NCBI GenBank assembly: GCA_934463115.1 | Contig: CAKSIN010000003.1 | Location: 93,964 to 157,963 of the forward strand | DNA from: an uncultured Clostridia bacterium | Lineage (GTDB): Bacteria > Bacillota > Clostridia > UMGS1810 | DNA length: 64,000 nucleotides | Direction: 5' to 3' | Shown here: positions 15,932 through 24,638 of the stretch, piece after piece | Layout of the letters: the number at the start of each line of letters is the position of its first letter | Position numbering within the stretch: the first letter of the stretch is position 1 | Position numbers and translations under genes: made by a program | The notes under the pieces: model-generated | Database searches by the model: none | What the model was told of the DNA's origin: nothing | What the model saw: the letters and a program-made list of their open reading frames with translations, nothing else

Positions 15932-16970
15932 TTAAACCATGTCCGCAAAATACGCATTGGTAAATGCACGGTTTCCGCGTTCATCCGTAATCTCCAGTCT
16001 GAACCACTTTGCCCCCTTTGCGCGGCCGTCCAAAGAAAACTGCGCTTCGGTCACACCGCGGCCGCGCTTTGAATATGCCGCGATGTCCGTTATAAAGTTT
16101 ATTTTCTCCGACGGCGATGTTTCAATATATATCCTGCCGCTGTCATATTCGAGATATCTTATTTCCGGGGCGTCGCAGCGAGTTGTGCCGCAGGCACAAT
16201 AAAACATTCCGGACTCAAGCGATTCCACAATGCTTTTGTACCCGAGGTTTTCAGCTGCAATCATTGTGTATCCGCCAAACGAATCGCAATCCGGGCTGTC
16301 CGGTTCACAGTAGTTGTGATTATCGTCTGCCGCAATACAATATAACCTCTTGCCGCCGCGGAGCATATCGTCATAGCAGCGGCCGTTAAATTCATCGCAT
16401 CCCTCTACAACACTGCCGTAATTCGAAATTTCCATAGCGTCCATACCGTTGTAGCTCATATAATGCGGATATGACTCCAGAGACCATGTGGGGTGGTTGT
16501 ATGTAACAAAAAAGCCTTTTTCATGCCCGATTCGCATCATATCGTTAATACACGCGGCATTGTATGTGCGCTCATAATCCGGCTCGGACTCGTCTGTGAA
16601 AAGCAAACCGCGGTTCTTCTCGGCATTTCCCCAAAGGTATTTGCTCCGATGATAGCAAAACGATGTATGATTGTCGGGATCCTTGGCAATAAAGCACATG
16701 TGGCATGTCCTCTTGCTGTTTTCCTCATTCACTTCCAGTTCCACACCGCCAAGCGCGACAAATTCGGAGTCTGTCAGGTCGTTGTGCGTTATGAATACGT
16801 CATGATACGTCATGATCCGTAAATGCCACTACGCTGTAACCGCGTGATTTATACATATCTTTAATCTGCTGCGGAGTCTTTTTTCCGTCGGAAAGTGTTG
16901 TGTGGCAATGCAGATTAGCCCTGTAATAATTATGTGTGCCGTCTTTTTTCGGCAAAAGAATTTTCTTCAT
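15932..16970 (-). pseudogene. PHP-domain phosphoesterase-like gene, frameshifted by a 10-bp tandem duplication
   Basis: ATG 16970 (AGGTGAT upstream) opens MKKILLPKKDGTHNYYRANL, then HCHTTLSDGKKTP and VVAFTDHDVS, and hits TGA. The body continues in another frame from VFITHNDLTDSEFVALGGVE to the stop at 15932. Metal-ligand features of the PHP fold are split across the break: HCH and TDHD before, VTYNHPTW and AADDNHNY after. Removing one copy of the 10-bp repeat at 16795-16814 restores FTDHDVFITHN. If left as read, only a 51-residue fragment or an internally started 293-residue piece can be made. The function would be hydrolysis of a phosphate ester linked to carbohydrate use. Confidence 0.85.
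16795..16814. repeat. Perfect 10-bp tandem duplication in the PHP gene
   Basis: ATACGTCATG occurs twice head to tail (16795-16804, 16805-16814). The extra 10 bp shifts the frame of the PHP gene. A single copy gives the family-typical sequence, so the duplication is probably recent. Confidence 0.9.
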
Positions 16971-17066
16971 GGTATCACCTCATGACAAGTGTATACCGCG
17001 GCGGGCTCTGTGTCAATACGCAAAAATAATCACTTTGGGATAATTTTAATCTTGAAATCAATATTT

Positions 17067-17546
17067 TTATTTGTGATACTGTTCGTTGGCATTTATCTTA
17101 AACGCGCGGTATATCTGTTCGGCAAGAATAACGCGCATAAGCTGATGCGGAAAAGTAAATGACGAAAAACTAAGGCGCATGTCACTCCTTTTTTTAACGC
17201 TGTCGGACAATCCGAGTGAACCGCCTATAACAAAATCGACTGTGCTCACCCCGCCGACGGTTATATCGGAAATTTTTGCGGCAAAGTCCTCCGATGACAT
17301 TGATTTGCCCTCAACGCACAGCGATATAACATACTCGTCCGAACGGATTTTTTTTAGTATACTTTCTCCCTCTGCCGTCTTTACAGCTTCGCACTGAGAG
17401 GTTGAAGCGTTATCGGGTATTTTGATATCCGGCAGCTCGGCAATCTCAAATTTGCAAAACCTCGAAAGCCTTTTTTCATATTCGCCGAGAGCGTCTTTCA
17501 GATATTTTTCCTTGATTTTTCCGACACATATAATGCGTATTTTCAT
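17067..17546 (-). CDS. rlmH: 23S rRNA (pseudouridine1915-N3)-methyltransferase
   Basis: 159-residue SPOUT methyltransferase acting on helix 69 of assembled ribosomes. Diagnostic phrases are MKIRIICVGKIKEKYL at the start, VDFVIGGSLGLSD (SAM-binding trefoil knot) and LSFSSFTFPHQLMRVIL with EQIYRAFKINANEQYH at the end. Length is exactly typical. Its start overlaps the stop of the glycosylase gene by 4 bp, so the two are translationally coupled. Confidence 0.97.
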   Translation of the reverse strand: MKIRIICVGKIKEKYLKDALGEYEKRLSRFCKFEIAELPDIKIPDNASTSQCEAVKTAEGESILKKIRSDEYVISLCVEGKSMSSEDFAAKISDITVGGVSTVDFVIGGSLGLSDSVKKRSDMRLSFSSFTFPHQLMRVILAEQIYRAFKINANEQYHK

Positions 17547-18421
17547 TTGGTGATTCCTCCGTTTTCACGCGCGTAATAAAACAAATACTGCTGCGCAAAC
17601 CCGGCATAATCGCCAAAGAGCTTATCGGCGCATTTTTCTATTTCGGACTTTGTTGCGCTTTCGTCCATATAAAGTGTCCGCATGGTGCGCGAAACCCACA
17701 CATCAACAGGAAATGCACATGTCTTTCCGGCAGAAAACAGCAGCACGCAATCGGCAACCTTTGGTCCTACTCCGCGTATTTTCATAAGCTCCGCCTTTGC
17801 ATCGGCATAATTCATGTGACACACAGCACCGAGGTCAATCTCTCCGCTGCATACCCTTTGAACAACGTCTGTAACATACGGTGCACGGTATCCTATCTTA
17901 AGGTATGCAAGGTCATCGGCATTCAAGTGTTCAAGCTGAGCAGGTGTGGGAAATGCATACATTTTGTTTCCGTCCAGATAAACGCTGTCACCGTACATTT
18001 CGGCAAGTGAATTTACCGCCTTTTTTATCCTGGGAATCTGATTTTGCGTGGATATTACAAACGATATCAGGCATTCAAAAACATCCTGTTTAAGAATATG
18101 TATTCCGCCGCCGAATTTCATCGCCTCCGAGACATACCTGTCCGCCGACAGAGATTGCTTTATCGCCGCATAGTCGCGGTCGAGATCAAGGTACTGCCTC
18201 CATAATCTGTTCACATCATCTTCGGTTGTGTTGTATATTGTGAGCGTTGAAGAATCCAGCCTCATACGAACGGCACGCGAAAATGCCACGCCGGTGTATT
18301 CACCGTTTTCCGTCTCGCTCCAGCGAAAACACTGACCGCACATAAACGTGTGCGTGAGGTTAAAATCCGAAACACCGTCTATAACGGCAGTCGAAGGATC
18401 AGCCATTGAAATTTTTAACAT
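17543..18421 (-). CDS. ogg: 8-oxoguanine DNA glycosylase/AP lyase, OGG1-like
   Basis: Base-excision repair enzyme of the HhH-GPD superfamily, 292 residues from ATG 18421 (MLKISMADPS), which has a G-rich ribosome site upstream. The N-terminal OGG_N domain includes FMCGQCFRW. The helix-hairpin-helix MKIRGVGPKVADCVLLFS carries the catalytic Lys, and the catalytic Asp is in AFPVDVWVSR. Transcribed with rlmH. Confidence 0.92.
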   Translation of the reverse strand: MLKISMADPSTAVIDGVSDFNLTHTFMCGQCFRWSETENGEYTGVAFSRAVRMRLDSSTLTIYNTTEDDVNRLWRQYLDLDRDYAAIKQSLSADRYVSEAMKFGGGIHILKQDVFECLISFVISTQNQIPRIKKAVNSLAEMYGDSVYLDGNKMYAFPTPAQLEHLNADDLAYLKIGYRAPYVTDVVQRVCSGEIDLGAVCHMNYADAKAELMKIRGVGPKVADCVLLFSAGKTCAFPVDVWVSRTMRTLYMDESATKSEIEKCADKLFGDYAGFAQQYLFYYARENGGITK

Positions 18422-18575
18422 ATGTAATACCCCCCGGTATATAATTAATTTATAATTCATAATGCATAATTCATAATTATTGTTCATTTTCGCACCAATC
18501 GGTACCAAGTAAACTATCACCAATCAGCGGAACAACACATAGGTCGTTTCCTACAGATTTGCTTTTTCACCGCCG

Positions 18576-18811
18576 AAAATTCCTATTTTGCCGTTCGGCA
18601 TTGTAGTTGCACGGCGGACGCGTTCACGAGCAAAATCATTCATAGTGCAAAATCGTCAGCACACATAATCATATTTCCTATTGTGTTGACGATTTTAGCC
18701 GAATCGCGGCGCGATAGCTTCACGCCCTTTCGGCGGCATGCAATGAATGATTTTGTAAGTGATTACAAGTCCCCGCGCGTTCACACCGCCGTGAGGCAAA
18801 ATAGGAATTTG
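18576..18811 (+). repeat. Foldback element copy E2
   Basis: End helix AAATTCCTATTTTGC pairs perfectly with GCAAAATAGGAATTT, a different sequence from the other copies but the same pairing. Inner helix is AAAATCATTCAT/ATGAATGATTTT. Apical helix AAAATCGTCAGCACA/TGTGTTGACGATTTT has loop CATAATCATATTTCCTATTG. The P4 position holds GCCGAA...TTCGGC. Unlike most copies it lies between two divergent genes (start 18421 and promoter 18899). The rest of 18422-18957 has AT-rich DNA and a promoter but no gene. Confidence 0.85.
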
Positions 18812-18898
18812 TTATCATCATTTTACCATAAAATTTTGTTTGTCACAAGAGGAAATGTAACAATATGCAAAATATACGAAAAAAGCTAAAAAAAGGAT

Positions 18899-18926
18899 TT
18901 GAAATTTTTTAGAAATGTGGTATAAT
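18899..18926 (+). promoter_or_regulatory. Promoter of the DUF1934-argS operon
   Basis: TTGAAA (18899-18904), 16-bp spacer, TATAAT (18921-18926). AAAGGAG at 18942-18948 serves the start at 18958. Confidence 0.75.
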
Positions 18927-18957
18927 TACAAGTAAATACATAAAGGAGCATTTTTAT

Positions 18958-19395
18958 ATGCCAAAGAAATATATAATAACAATCAAAGGTCTGCAAAGAG
19001 ATACCGTTACCGAAACGGACTCCGATTTGGAGCTCATTACGGAAGGTGAATTTTACAGTGCAGACGGCGTGTGGTTTTGTGAATATGACGAATCACCGCT
19101 GACAGGCCTTGACGACGCGCACACGCTTATTGAGATAGGCGACGACTATGTTTCGCTTGAGCGCAGCGGTAGCGTTAATTCGCAGATGCTTTTTATGCAG
19201 AACCGGATAACATCGTCGATATATAGCCTTAAGTTCGGAAGTTTGTACATTGACATACACACCGAGTCGCTTAATATCGACATCGGTGAAAACGGCGGAA
19301 AAGTATCCATAGACTACATCATAGACATCAATAATGAACGAAGCGGCAGAAACAAATTTGACATAACCATTAAGGAGGAAAAAACCGATGAATGA
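18958..19395 (+). CDS. DUF1934 domain-containing protein (YwiB-like)
   Basis: 145-residue small beta-barrel (lipocalin-like) protein of unknown role. Family features: KKYIITIKGLQRD at the start, EGEFYSADGVWFCEYDESPLTG, and an alternating-strand C-terminus with IDYIIDINNERSGRNKFDI. Genes of this family very often precede argS in Firmicutes, as here, with an 8-bp overlap. A supporting role in translation or wall stress has been suggested from context only. Confidence 0.88.
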   Translation: MPKKYIITIKGLQRDTVTETDSDLELITEGEFYSADGVWFCEYDESPLTGLDDAHTLIEIGDDYVSLERSGSVNSQMLFMQNRITSSIYSLKFGSLYIDIHTESLNIDIGENGGKVSIDYIIDINNERSGRNKFDITIKEEKTDE

Positions 19396-21094
19396 TATTA
19401 TGCAGCATATTAAAAGTCAGATTTCGGACACGGTAAAAAAAGCCATGGAAAACATGGATATCGCCGGAAAGGACAGCGACGCGTTTAAAGAGGCGCTTGC
19501 CGGAGAAATAGAGATAGAAATACCGAAAGACAAAAAGTTCGGCAACTTTTCCGTGAATACCGCAATGAAACTCACGAAGATTTTGAAGACATCACCGGTA
19601 AACATTGCAAACGCAATGATTTGTGCAATGGACTTTGACGGAACATATATTGAAAAATGCCAAATAGCCGGCCCCGGATTCGTAAACTTTTATCTGAACA
19701 GCAAATGGATGTACGACGGGCTTCGCATGGCTGTTGAACTCGGCGAGGATTTCGGCAAAACGGATATCGGTCACGGAAAGAAAGTTATGGTGGAATTTGT
19801 GAGCGCAAACCCCACCGGCCCCATGCACATGGGCAATGCCCGCGGCGGCGCTCTGGGCGACAGCATTGCCGCCATACTCGAAAAAGTCGGATATGATGTA
19901 ACGCGTGAATTTTATATAAACGATGCCGGCGCACAGATTGAAAAATTCGGCAAATCCCTTGAGGCACGCTACATGCAGATTTATCTCGGCGAAAACGGAT
20001 TCGAATTTCCCGAGGACGGCTACAAGGGTTCGGATATTAAAACTCATGCCAAAAACTTTGCCGACATAAACGGCGACAAGTATGTAAAAGCCGACTCCGA
20101 AGAACGCAGAAAGGCTCTTGTGGACTATGCCCTGCCGATAAATATTGCAAACCTTAAAAGAGATTTGGAACGCTATAGAATATATTATGACGTGTGGTTT
20201 AAGGAAAGCAGTATTCACGCAGACGGCGAAGTTGCACAAACGATTGAACTGCTCAAAAAAAGCAATCTGACATACGAAAAAGACGGCGCACTATGGCTCA
20301 AAACAACGGAATTCGGCTGTGAAAAAGACGAAGTGCTGATTCGCGCAAACGGAATCCCGACATATTTTGCCGTTGATATCGCATACCACCGAAACAAATT
20401 TGAGGTACGCGGATTCGACAGAGTAATAAATGTGTGGGGTGCCGACCACCACGGACATGTGGCGAGAATGGAAGGCGCAATGGAGGCTATCGGCATAGAC
20501 AGCAGCAAGCTTACAGTAGTTATTATGCAGCTTGTGCGCCTGATAAAAGACGGCGATGTGGCGAGAATGTCAAAACGTACCGGAGAGATGATTACACTGT
20601 CCGACCTTATAGATGAAATCGGCGTAAATGCGGCGCGTTTCTTCTTTAATCTGCGGCAGGCAGGCAGTCATCTTGAATTTGATATGGACCTCGCGGTTAA
20701 GCAAAACAACGAAAACCCCGTTTTCTATGTTCAGTATGCACATGCGCGCATTTGCTCGATTCTGCGCACACTCGCCGAGGACGGAATAACTCCATGCGAT
20801 GTAGCCGAAGCCGACCTGTCACTTCTTACCGACGATTCGGAAAAGGAGCTTATTGCAAAAATCAACTCTCTCCCGCACGAGATTCAGTCGGCAGCCGAAG
20901 CTCTGGAGCCGAGCAAGCTTACAAGATATCTGCTTGACCTTGCGGCGCTTTTCCACTCGTTCTACAACAGCTGCCGCGTTCGCGTGGACGACGAAAAACT
21001 CATGCAGGCACGCCTGCAGCTGATAACCGCAACAAAGTCGGTTATTAAAAACACACTGGAAATACTCAAAATAGACGCACCGGAAAAAATGTAA
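19388..21094 (+). CDS. argS: Arginyl-tRNA synthetase
   Basis: Class I aminoacyl-tRNA synthetase charging tRNA-Arg, 568 residues. An N-terminal Add1 domain leads to the HIGH-type motif NPTGPMHMGNARGG (about 137-150). The signature MSKRTGEMITL sits near 394, as KMSKS variants do in ArgRS. A DALR anticodon-binding helical domain ends the protein. Start at 19388 (MNDIMQHIKSQ) overlaps the upstream gene by 8 bp. Confidence 0.97.
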   Translation: MNDIMQHIKSQISDTVKKAMENMDIAGKDSDAFKEALAGEIEIEIPKDKKFGNFSVNTAMKLTKILKTSPVNIANAMICAMDFDGTYIEKCQIAGPGFVNFYLNSKWMYDGLRMAVELGEDFGKTDIGHGKKVMVEFVSANPTGPMHMGNARGGALGDSIAAILEKVGYDVTREFYINDAGAQIEKFGKSLEARYMQIYLGENGFEFPEDGYKGSDIKTHAKNFADINGDKYVKADSEERRKALVDYALPINIANLKRDLERYRIYYDVWFKESSIHADGEVAQTIELLKKSNLTYEKDGALWLKTTEFGCEKDEVLIRANGIPTYFAVDIAYHRNKFEVRGFDRVINVWGADHHGHVARMEGAMEAIGIDSSKLTVVIMQLVRLIKDGDVARMSKRTGEMITLSDLIDEIGVNAARFFFNLRQAGSHLEFDMDLAVKQNNENPVFYVQYAHARICSILRTLAEDGITPCDVAEADLSLLTDDSEKELIAKINSLPHEIQSAAEALEPSKLTRYLLDLAALFHSFYNSCRVRVDDEKLMQARLQLITATKSVIKNTLEILKIDAPEKM

Positions 21095-21115
21095 TTTAAC
21101 GGAGTGATGATTATT

Positions 21116-22594
21116 ATGAAAAACTTTAAAAAATTAACAGCGGCCGTGCTTGCGGCTGCACTGACTCTCTCTGCTGCACCGATAGCTTTCGCCGACACGA
21201 TGACCGACGACGGCGAGATGGCAAAAATACTTGTGACACAAGGAGCAAACTTTATTCTGCAGCGCTACAAATTTGACGTAACGCGCGAACAGCTCTACAC
21301 CGACACGCTTATGAAGATTATGGAAAATCACCCTGAGCTTACCGAAGAGGCATTTCAGGCAATGTACTCCGGTCTTGACCAGCATTCGGAATACTACACC
21401 CAGGATGAATACGACTACTTTTTGGACAGCATGAGCGGTGAATTTTCCGGAATCGGAGTGGTGATAACCAAAATAAACGAAGGCTTGCTCGTAACGAGTG
21501 TAAATGACGATTCGTCGGCACACACAGCCGGAATACGCCCGGATGATATAATCATCAAAGCAGACGGCGAAGATATTACGCAAATGCCGTTTGCCAAAGC
21601 ACGCTCGCTCATAATCGGCGAAACCGGAACATTTATCCGACTCGGTGTTATGCGCGGCGGCGAATATATGGAATTTAATGTAATGCGCAAACCCGTTGTT
21701 GTGGAACCGGGCAGATATCAGATTCTTGACGATTCAATCGGTTACATACGTCTTGACTCATTTGACGGCAGCGCACCGGAGCTTGTGAACAATGCGCTGG
21801 ATTTGTTTGACAAGGCAAATGTCACGAATATAATTTTTGATTTGCGCTCCAACCCGGGCGGCGCAGTAAATGCGCTTGTGCAGATGTCGCAAAGGTTAAT
21901 CCCTGCCGGGCCCGTAATACATTTTGAATACAAGGATTCGCGAAAAGACAGAACACTGTATTCCGAATGTAAGAAGGTTAAATACAAAATTATTGCACTT
22001 GTGAATGAGAACAGCGCCAGCGCTGCCGAGGCTCTCAGCGGCGCAATTCAGGACAGCGGCGTGGGAGTCGTTGTAGGTTGCCAGACCTACGGCAAAGGAA
22101 CAATGCAAAACCTCACCGACTTTAAGGTGGGCGGCGGTGTTCGGCTTACCGAGGCGGAATATCTCACACGCAATAAACGTCATATAAACGGCAAAGGAAT
22201 AGATCCAGATGTGTATGTGAATGAAGATTTGACAACACTGAAGAACTCTGGATTTGCCGACCTTGATTTTGAAAAATCATATAACACGGGCGATAAATCC
22301 GATGTCGTGCTCGGAATCAACCAGCGGCTGTATGCACTCGGATACGATGTAGGTATACCGACAAGCATATATACCGACGAAACACACTACGCAATATATA
22401 AGGTGCAGGAAAAACTCGGCATAACTCCAACGGGAATATGCGACAGCGCAACACAGATAAAACTGGAAGATTCACTTCAGGAAGAAAAATTCTCCGATAA
22501 CGCTTCGTTTAACACGGCTCTCAAAATATTTAAGGATAAAACGATAGATAAATATATTAAAGAAGCACAGAAAAAATACGCTGTTAAAAAGTGA
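21116..22594 (+). CDS. S41-family C-terminal processing peptidase with PDZ and peptidoglycan-binding domains
   Basis: Secreted serine protease of the CtpA/CtpB type. I took ATG 21116 (MKNFKKLTAAVLA), which leads straight into a signal peptide ending near AFA; GTG 21104 and ATG 21107 lie in or too close to ACGGAG. A PDZ domain (about 95-180; GIRPDDIIIKADGED) is followed by the S41 core with NSASAAEAL (Ser about 300) and the YGKGTMQ lysine (about 325). A peptidoglycan_binding_1 domain follows (about 390-450; VLGINQRLYALGYDVG). Such enzymes act at the wall, some in sporulation signalling. Confidence 0.93.
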   Translation: MKNFKKLTAAVLAAALTLSAAPIAFADTMTDDGEMAKILVTQGANFILQRYKFDVTREQLYTDTLMKIMENHPELTEEAFQAMYSGLDQHSEYYTQDEYDYFLDSMSGEFSGIGVVITKINEGLLVTSVNDDSSAHTAGIRPDDIIIKADGEDITQMPFAKARSLIIGETGTFIRLGVMRGGEYMEFNVMRKPVVVEPGRYQILDDSIGYIRLDSFDGSAPELVNNALDLFDKANVTNIIFDLRSNPGGAVNALVQMSQRLIPAGPVIHFEYKDSRKDRTLYSECKKVKYKIIALVNENSASAAEALSGAIQDSGVGVVVGCQTYGKGTMQNLTDFKVGGGVRLTEAEYLTRNKRHINGKGIDPDVYVNEDLTTLKNSGFADLDFEKSYNTGDKSDVVLGINQRLYALGYDVGIPTSIYTDETHYAIYKVQEKLGITPTGICDSATQIKLEDSLQEEKFSDNASFNTALKIFKDKTIDKYIKEAQKKYAVKK

Positions 22595-22675
22595 TACCGA
22601 TTGTAATTGCCAATGGAGAAAAAAATTAACCTACCACTAATCAGTTACAAGTAAACTAACAAGTTTGTCACCGCC

Positions 22676-22914
22676 GAAAATTGCCCCTCCGCTGATTGAC
22701 CTTGAGGTTATGCGGCTGACACAATTAACGAAAAAAATCAACTTCAGTGCAAAATCAGCAATACACATAATCTTATTTCCTATTGTATTGCCGATTTTAG
22801 CCGAACTGCGGCGCGATGATTTCGCGCCCTTTCGGCGGCACTGCTTAGTTGATTTTTAAGTTTTTATTGTGTCCCGCATGTTCTCACAGTCATAAAAGCG
22901 GAGGAGCAATTTTG
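22676..22914 (+). repeat. Foldback element copy E3
   Basis: End helix AAATTGCCCCTCCGC/GCGGAGGAGCAATTT; second helix ATGCGGCTGACAC/GTGTCCCGCAT; inner AATCAACT/AGTTGATT; apical AAAATCAGCAATACA/TGTATTGCCGATTTT with loop CATAATCTTATTTCCTATTG. P4 is GCCGAA, then GGCGCGA...TCGCGCC, then TTCGGC. The right end is 3 nt from the stop at 22918. The 22595-22675 stretch before it shares 'CTAATCAGTTACAAGTAAAC' with the flank of E6 and has no gene. Confidence 0.88.
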
Positions 22915-22917
22915 TCC

Positions 22918-23160
22918 TTACTTCATCTCCTGCTCCAGGGTTTCGAATTCATCCGTATCAAAAAATTCCTTTAGCGAAATATTTAAACCATCACATAATT
23001 TCTTTAACGTAACAACACCGGGATTTATACTTTTTCCATACATGATATTTTTAATGGTTGACGGAGCAACTCCGGATTCCGTAGACAGTTTATTTATCGT
23101 TATACTTTTCTTTCCACACAAAAAAATTAAACGATTTTTGACCGTTTCATAGGTATTCAT
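22918..23160 (-). CDS. XRE-family transcriptional regulator
   Basis: 80-residue single HTH_3 domain repressor: INKLSTESGVAPSTIKNIMYG is the helix-turn-helix, and PGVVTLKKLCDGLNISLKEF the following helices. AAAGGGGTGA precedes the start. It is transcribed divergently from a small plus-strand frame. Paired palindromes between them (23209-23240) cover the opposite promoter, so it probably represses that gene and itself. No further domain is present. Confidence 0.92.
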   Translation of the reverse strand: MNTYETVKNRLIFLCGKKSITINKLSTESGVAPSTIKNIMYGKSINPGVVTLKKLCDGLNISLKEFFDTDEFETLEQEMK

Positions 23161-23201
23161 ATAAAAATCACCCCTTTTGACATAATTATATACGATTGCT
23201 C

Positions 23202-23240
23202 TTGAAATTATAGGCTATATATGGTACAATATAGGCTATA
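23202..23240 (+). promoter_or_regulatory. Promoter overlapped by two XRE operator-like palindromes
   Basis: Plus-strand promoter TTGAAA (23202-23207), 17-bp spacer, TACAAT (23225-23230). The palindrome TATAGGCTATA occurs at 23209-23219, between the -35 and -10, and again at 23230-23240 just after the -10. Centres are 21 bp apart, two helical turns, which suits two repressor dimers on one face. The minus-strand start of the XRE gene is at 23160. Confidence 0.7.
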
Positions 23241-23269
23241 TAAAGACTTTATGAAAAGAGGTTTTCTAA

Positions 23270-23422
23270 ATGAAATGGAATAAAGAAAAATATTTTAAAG
23301 TACTCTTTGGGCAATTTATAATTATATTATTTTGTATACTCCCTCAGTCAGCTAACGCTGACAGCTCCCTCAATGATGGAGGCTTAACAGTGCGCCTTGC
23401 GTCACTTTTGAAAATAAACTAA
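23270..23422 (+). pseudogene. Small membrane-protein reading frame running into repeat DNA
   Basis: ATG 23270 follows AAGAGG by 9 nt and encodes 50 residues. The first 23 (MKWNKEKYFKVLFGQFIIIL, then FCI) look like a genuine N-terminus with a membrane or signal segment. From residue 24 the frame is encoded by hairpin repeat H2 and its 3' flank (LPQSANADSSLNDGG and on) and stops there. The likely reading is that a gene controlled by the adjacent XRE regulator lost its body when repeats H2 and E4 arrived. Alternatively the fused peptide is used as such; ANA-D could even serve as a signal-peptidase site. Confidence 0.5.
23339..23385 (+). repeat. Short hairpin repeat H2
   Basis: Second copy of the CTCCCTCAGTCAGC-nnnn-GCTGACAGCTCCCTC repeat. 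It is followed by a flank shared with H1 (GTCACTTTTGAAAATAAACT) and then by E4. It falls inside the small frame at 23270-23422. Confidence 0.75.
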
Positions 23423-23436
23423 CCTGCTCTCCCCAC

Positions 23437-23675
23437 GAAAAATTGCCCTTCCGCTGATTGACCTTGAGGTTGCGCGGATGACACATCCGATGAGAAAAAA
23501 TGAATATAACGCAAAAACGGCTCTGCATATAATCTCTCACCCTATTGCAGTGCCGTTTTCAGCCAAACCGCGGCGCAATAAATTTGCGCCCTTTTGGCGG
23601 CGTTAAATATTCATTTTTTTGAATAGCGATGTGTCCCGCGCGTTCTCACAGTCATAAAAGCGGAGGAGCAATTTT
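23437..23675 (+). repeat. Foldback element copy E4
   Basis: End helix AAATTGCCCTTCCGC/GCGGAGGAGCAATTT; inner AAAAATGAATAT/ATATTCATTTTT; apical AAAACGGCTCTGCA/TGCAGTGCCGTTTT; P4 GCCAAA, GGCGCAA...TTGCGCC, TTTTGGC. Every variable helix differs from E3 yet still pairs. The element runs directly into the stop codon of the gene ending at 23675. Confidence 0.88.
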
Positions 23676-24625
23676 TAAAGTAATCCCATAAGCCTGTACA
23701 AATCATCGGCAGATATCGAATCATTGCCGAAAAGCCTGCGCACATAATCAAGCGTGCTGCGGTTAACTCCGGGCATTGAATACATACCCGTCAGCGGAAG
23801 AAGTGCTTTTGCGGAATCAAGCCGAAATTCGTTTTCCCACTGATTATCCTCAATGCCGTCGCGCAGAAGCTTGTAGAAATAATCGCGCTCATCATTTTCG
23901 CGGTCATACTCACGGTCAAGGTAATCACTCTGCTTTTTGTAATCGAAACTGCGCGCGTCCTTGTAATCATCCATGCTGTCGCGGTACATTGAATAATCAT
24001 TTTTCTCGCGGTTAGTCAGTTTGTCTATCTGCTTGTAAATGTTGTCCGCACCGTCCATATAACGCTCATATGCCGCCTTGTACAGCTCGGGAATCTTGGA
24101 TGCCAGCAGCGAGCCGTAGTAGTTTTTTGCCTGGACTGCTGCCGACTGCGCATCAGTGTTCGACACACCCCCGGTACGAAGCGCACTTTTTGCAAGTGCC
24201 CTGTCGTATGCAAGATCTCCCTCTTTTTCGTACACATCACGATATGCCTTGTATGCCGGATCGCTTTCGTAGTTGTACGAAAACTTCTTTGTGTATCCGT
24301 CCAGCTCGGAGTACAGCTTGTCGAGCTTGTCATCATAGCGCGAGCTGTAACTCGGCTCGCTGCGCCCAAAGTTGCTGTAGTTCGGATAGTACTTGCTGCC
24401 GTCGCTGCCGGCAGTGTAGTTGCCGTACATCGAGCGTGTGTAGTTGGCGGCATTGTTCGCGTTTTTCATTCCAACCTCGTCGCCGCTTGCTTTGGCACGG
24501 TCATAGCTGCGCTTGGAGTTTACAATATCGCTCAGCGCCTTGTATCCCAGTGTGCGGTCACTGTCGGATATATATATATCCTTGTTGTCCTCTAAAAGTT
24601 TTTTCTTTTTTAAATAATCCATCAT
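23675..24625 (-). CDS. Phage virion-associated protein (distal connector/ejection type), last gene of cassette
   Basis: 316 residues, very rich in Asp, Tyr, Lys and Ser, predicted largely helical. The conserved-looking core (about 115-190) contains SDPAYKAYRDVYEKEG, ALRTGGVSNTDAQSAAVQ and KIPELYKAAYERYMDGADN. That pattern, 'A-RTGG-(N)-A-S-A-Q-A-Y ... PELY--A--RY', is one I associate with hypothetical virion genes beside portals in Firmicutes podophage-like prophages. AGGAGG lies upstream of MMDYLKK. It starts 13 bp after the nozzle-like gene. Exact role unknown; needle or ejection protein is possible. Confidence 0.55.
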   Translation of the reverse strand: MMDYLKKKKLLEDNKDIYISDSDRTLGYKALSDIVNSKRSYDRAKASGDEVGMKNANNAANYTRSMYGNYTAGSDGSKYYPNYSNFGRSEPSYSSRYDDKLDKLYSELDGYTKKFSYNYESDPAYKAYRDVYEKEGDLAYDRALAKSALRTGGVSNTDAQSAAVQAKNYYGSLLASKIPELYKAAYERYMDGADNIYKQIDKLTNREKNDYSMYRDSMDDYKDARSFDYKKQSDYLDREYDRENDERDYFYKLLRDGIEDNQWENEFRLDSAKALLPLTGMYSMPGVNRSTLDYVRRLFGNDSISADDLYRLMGLL

Positions 24626-24638
24626 TTCAACTTTCCTC

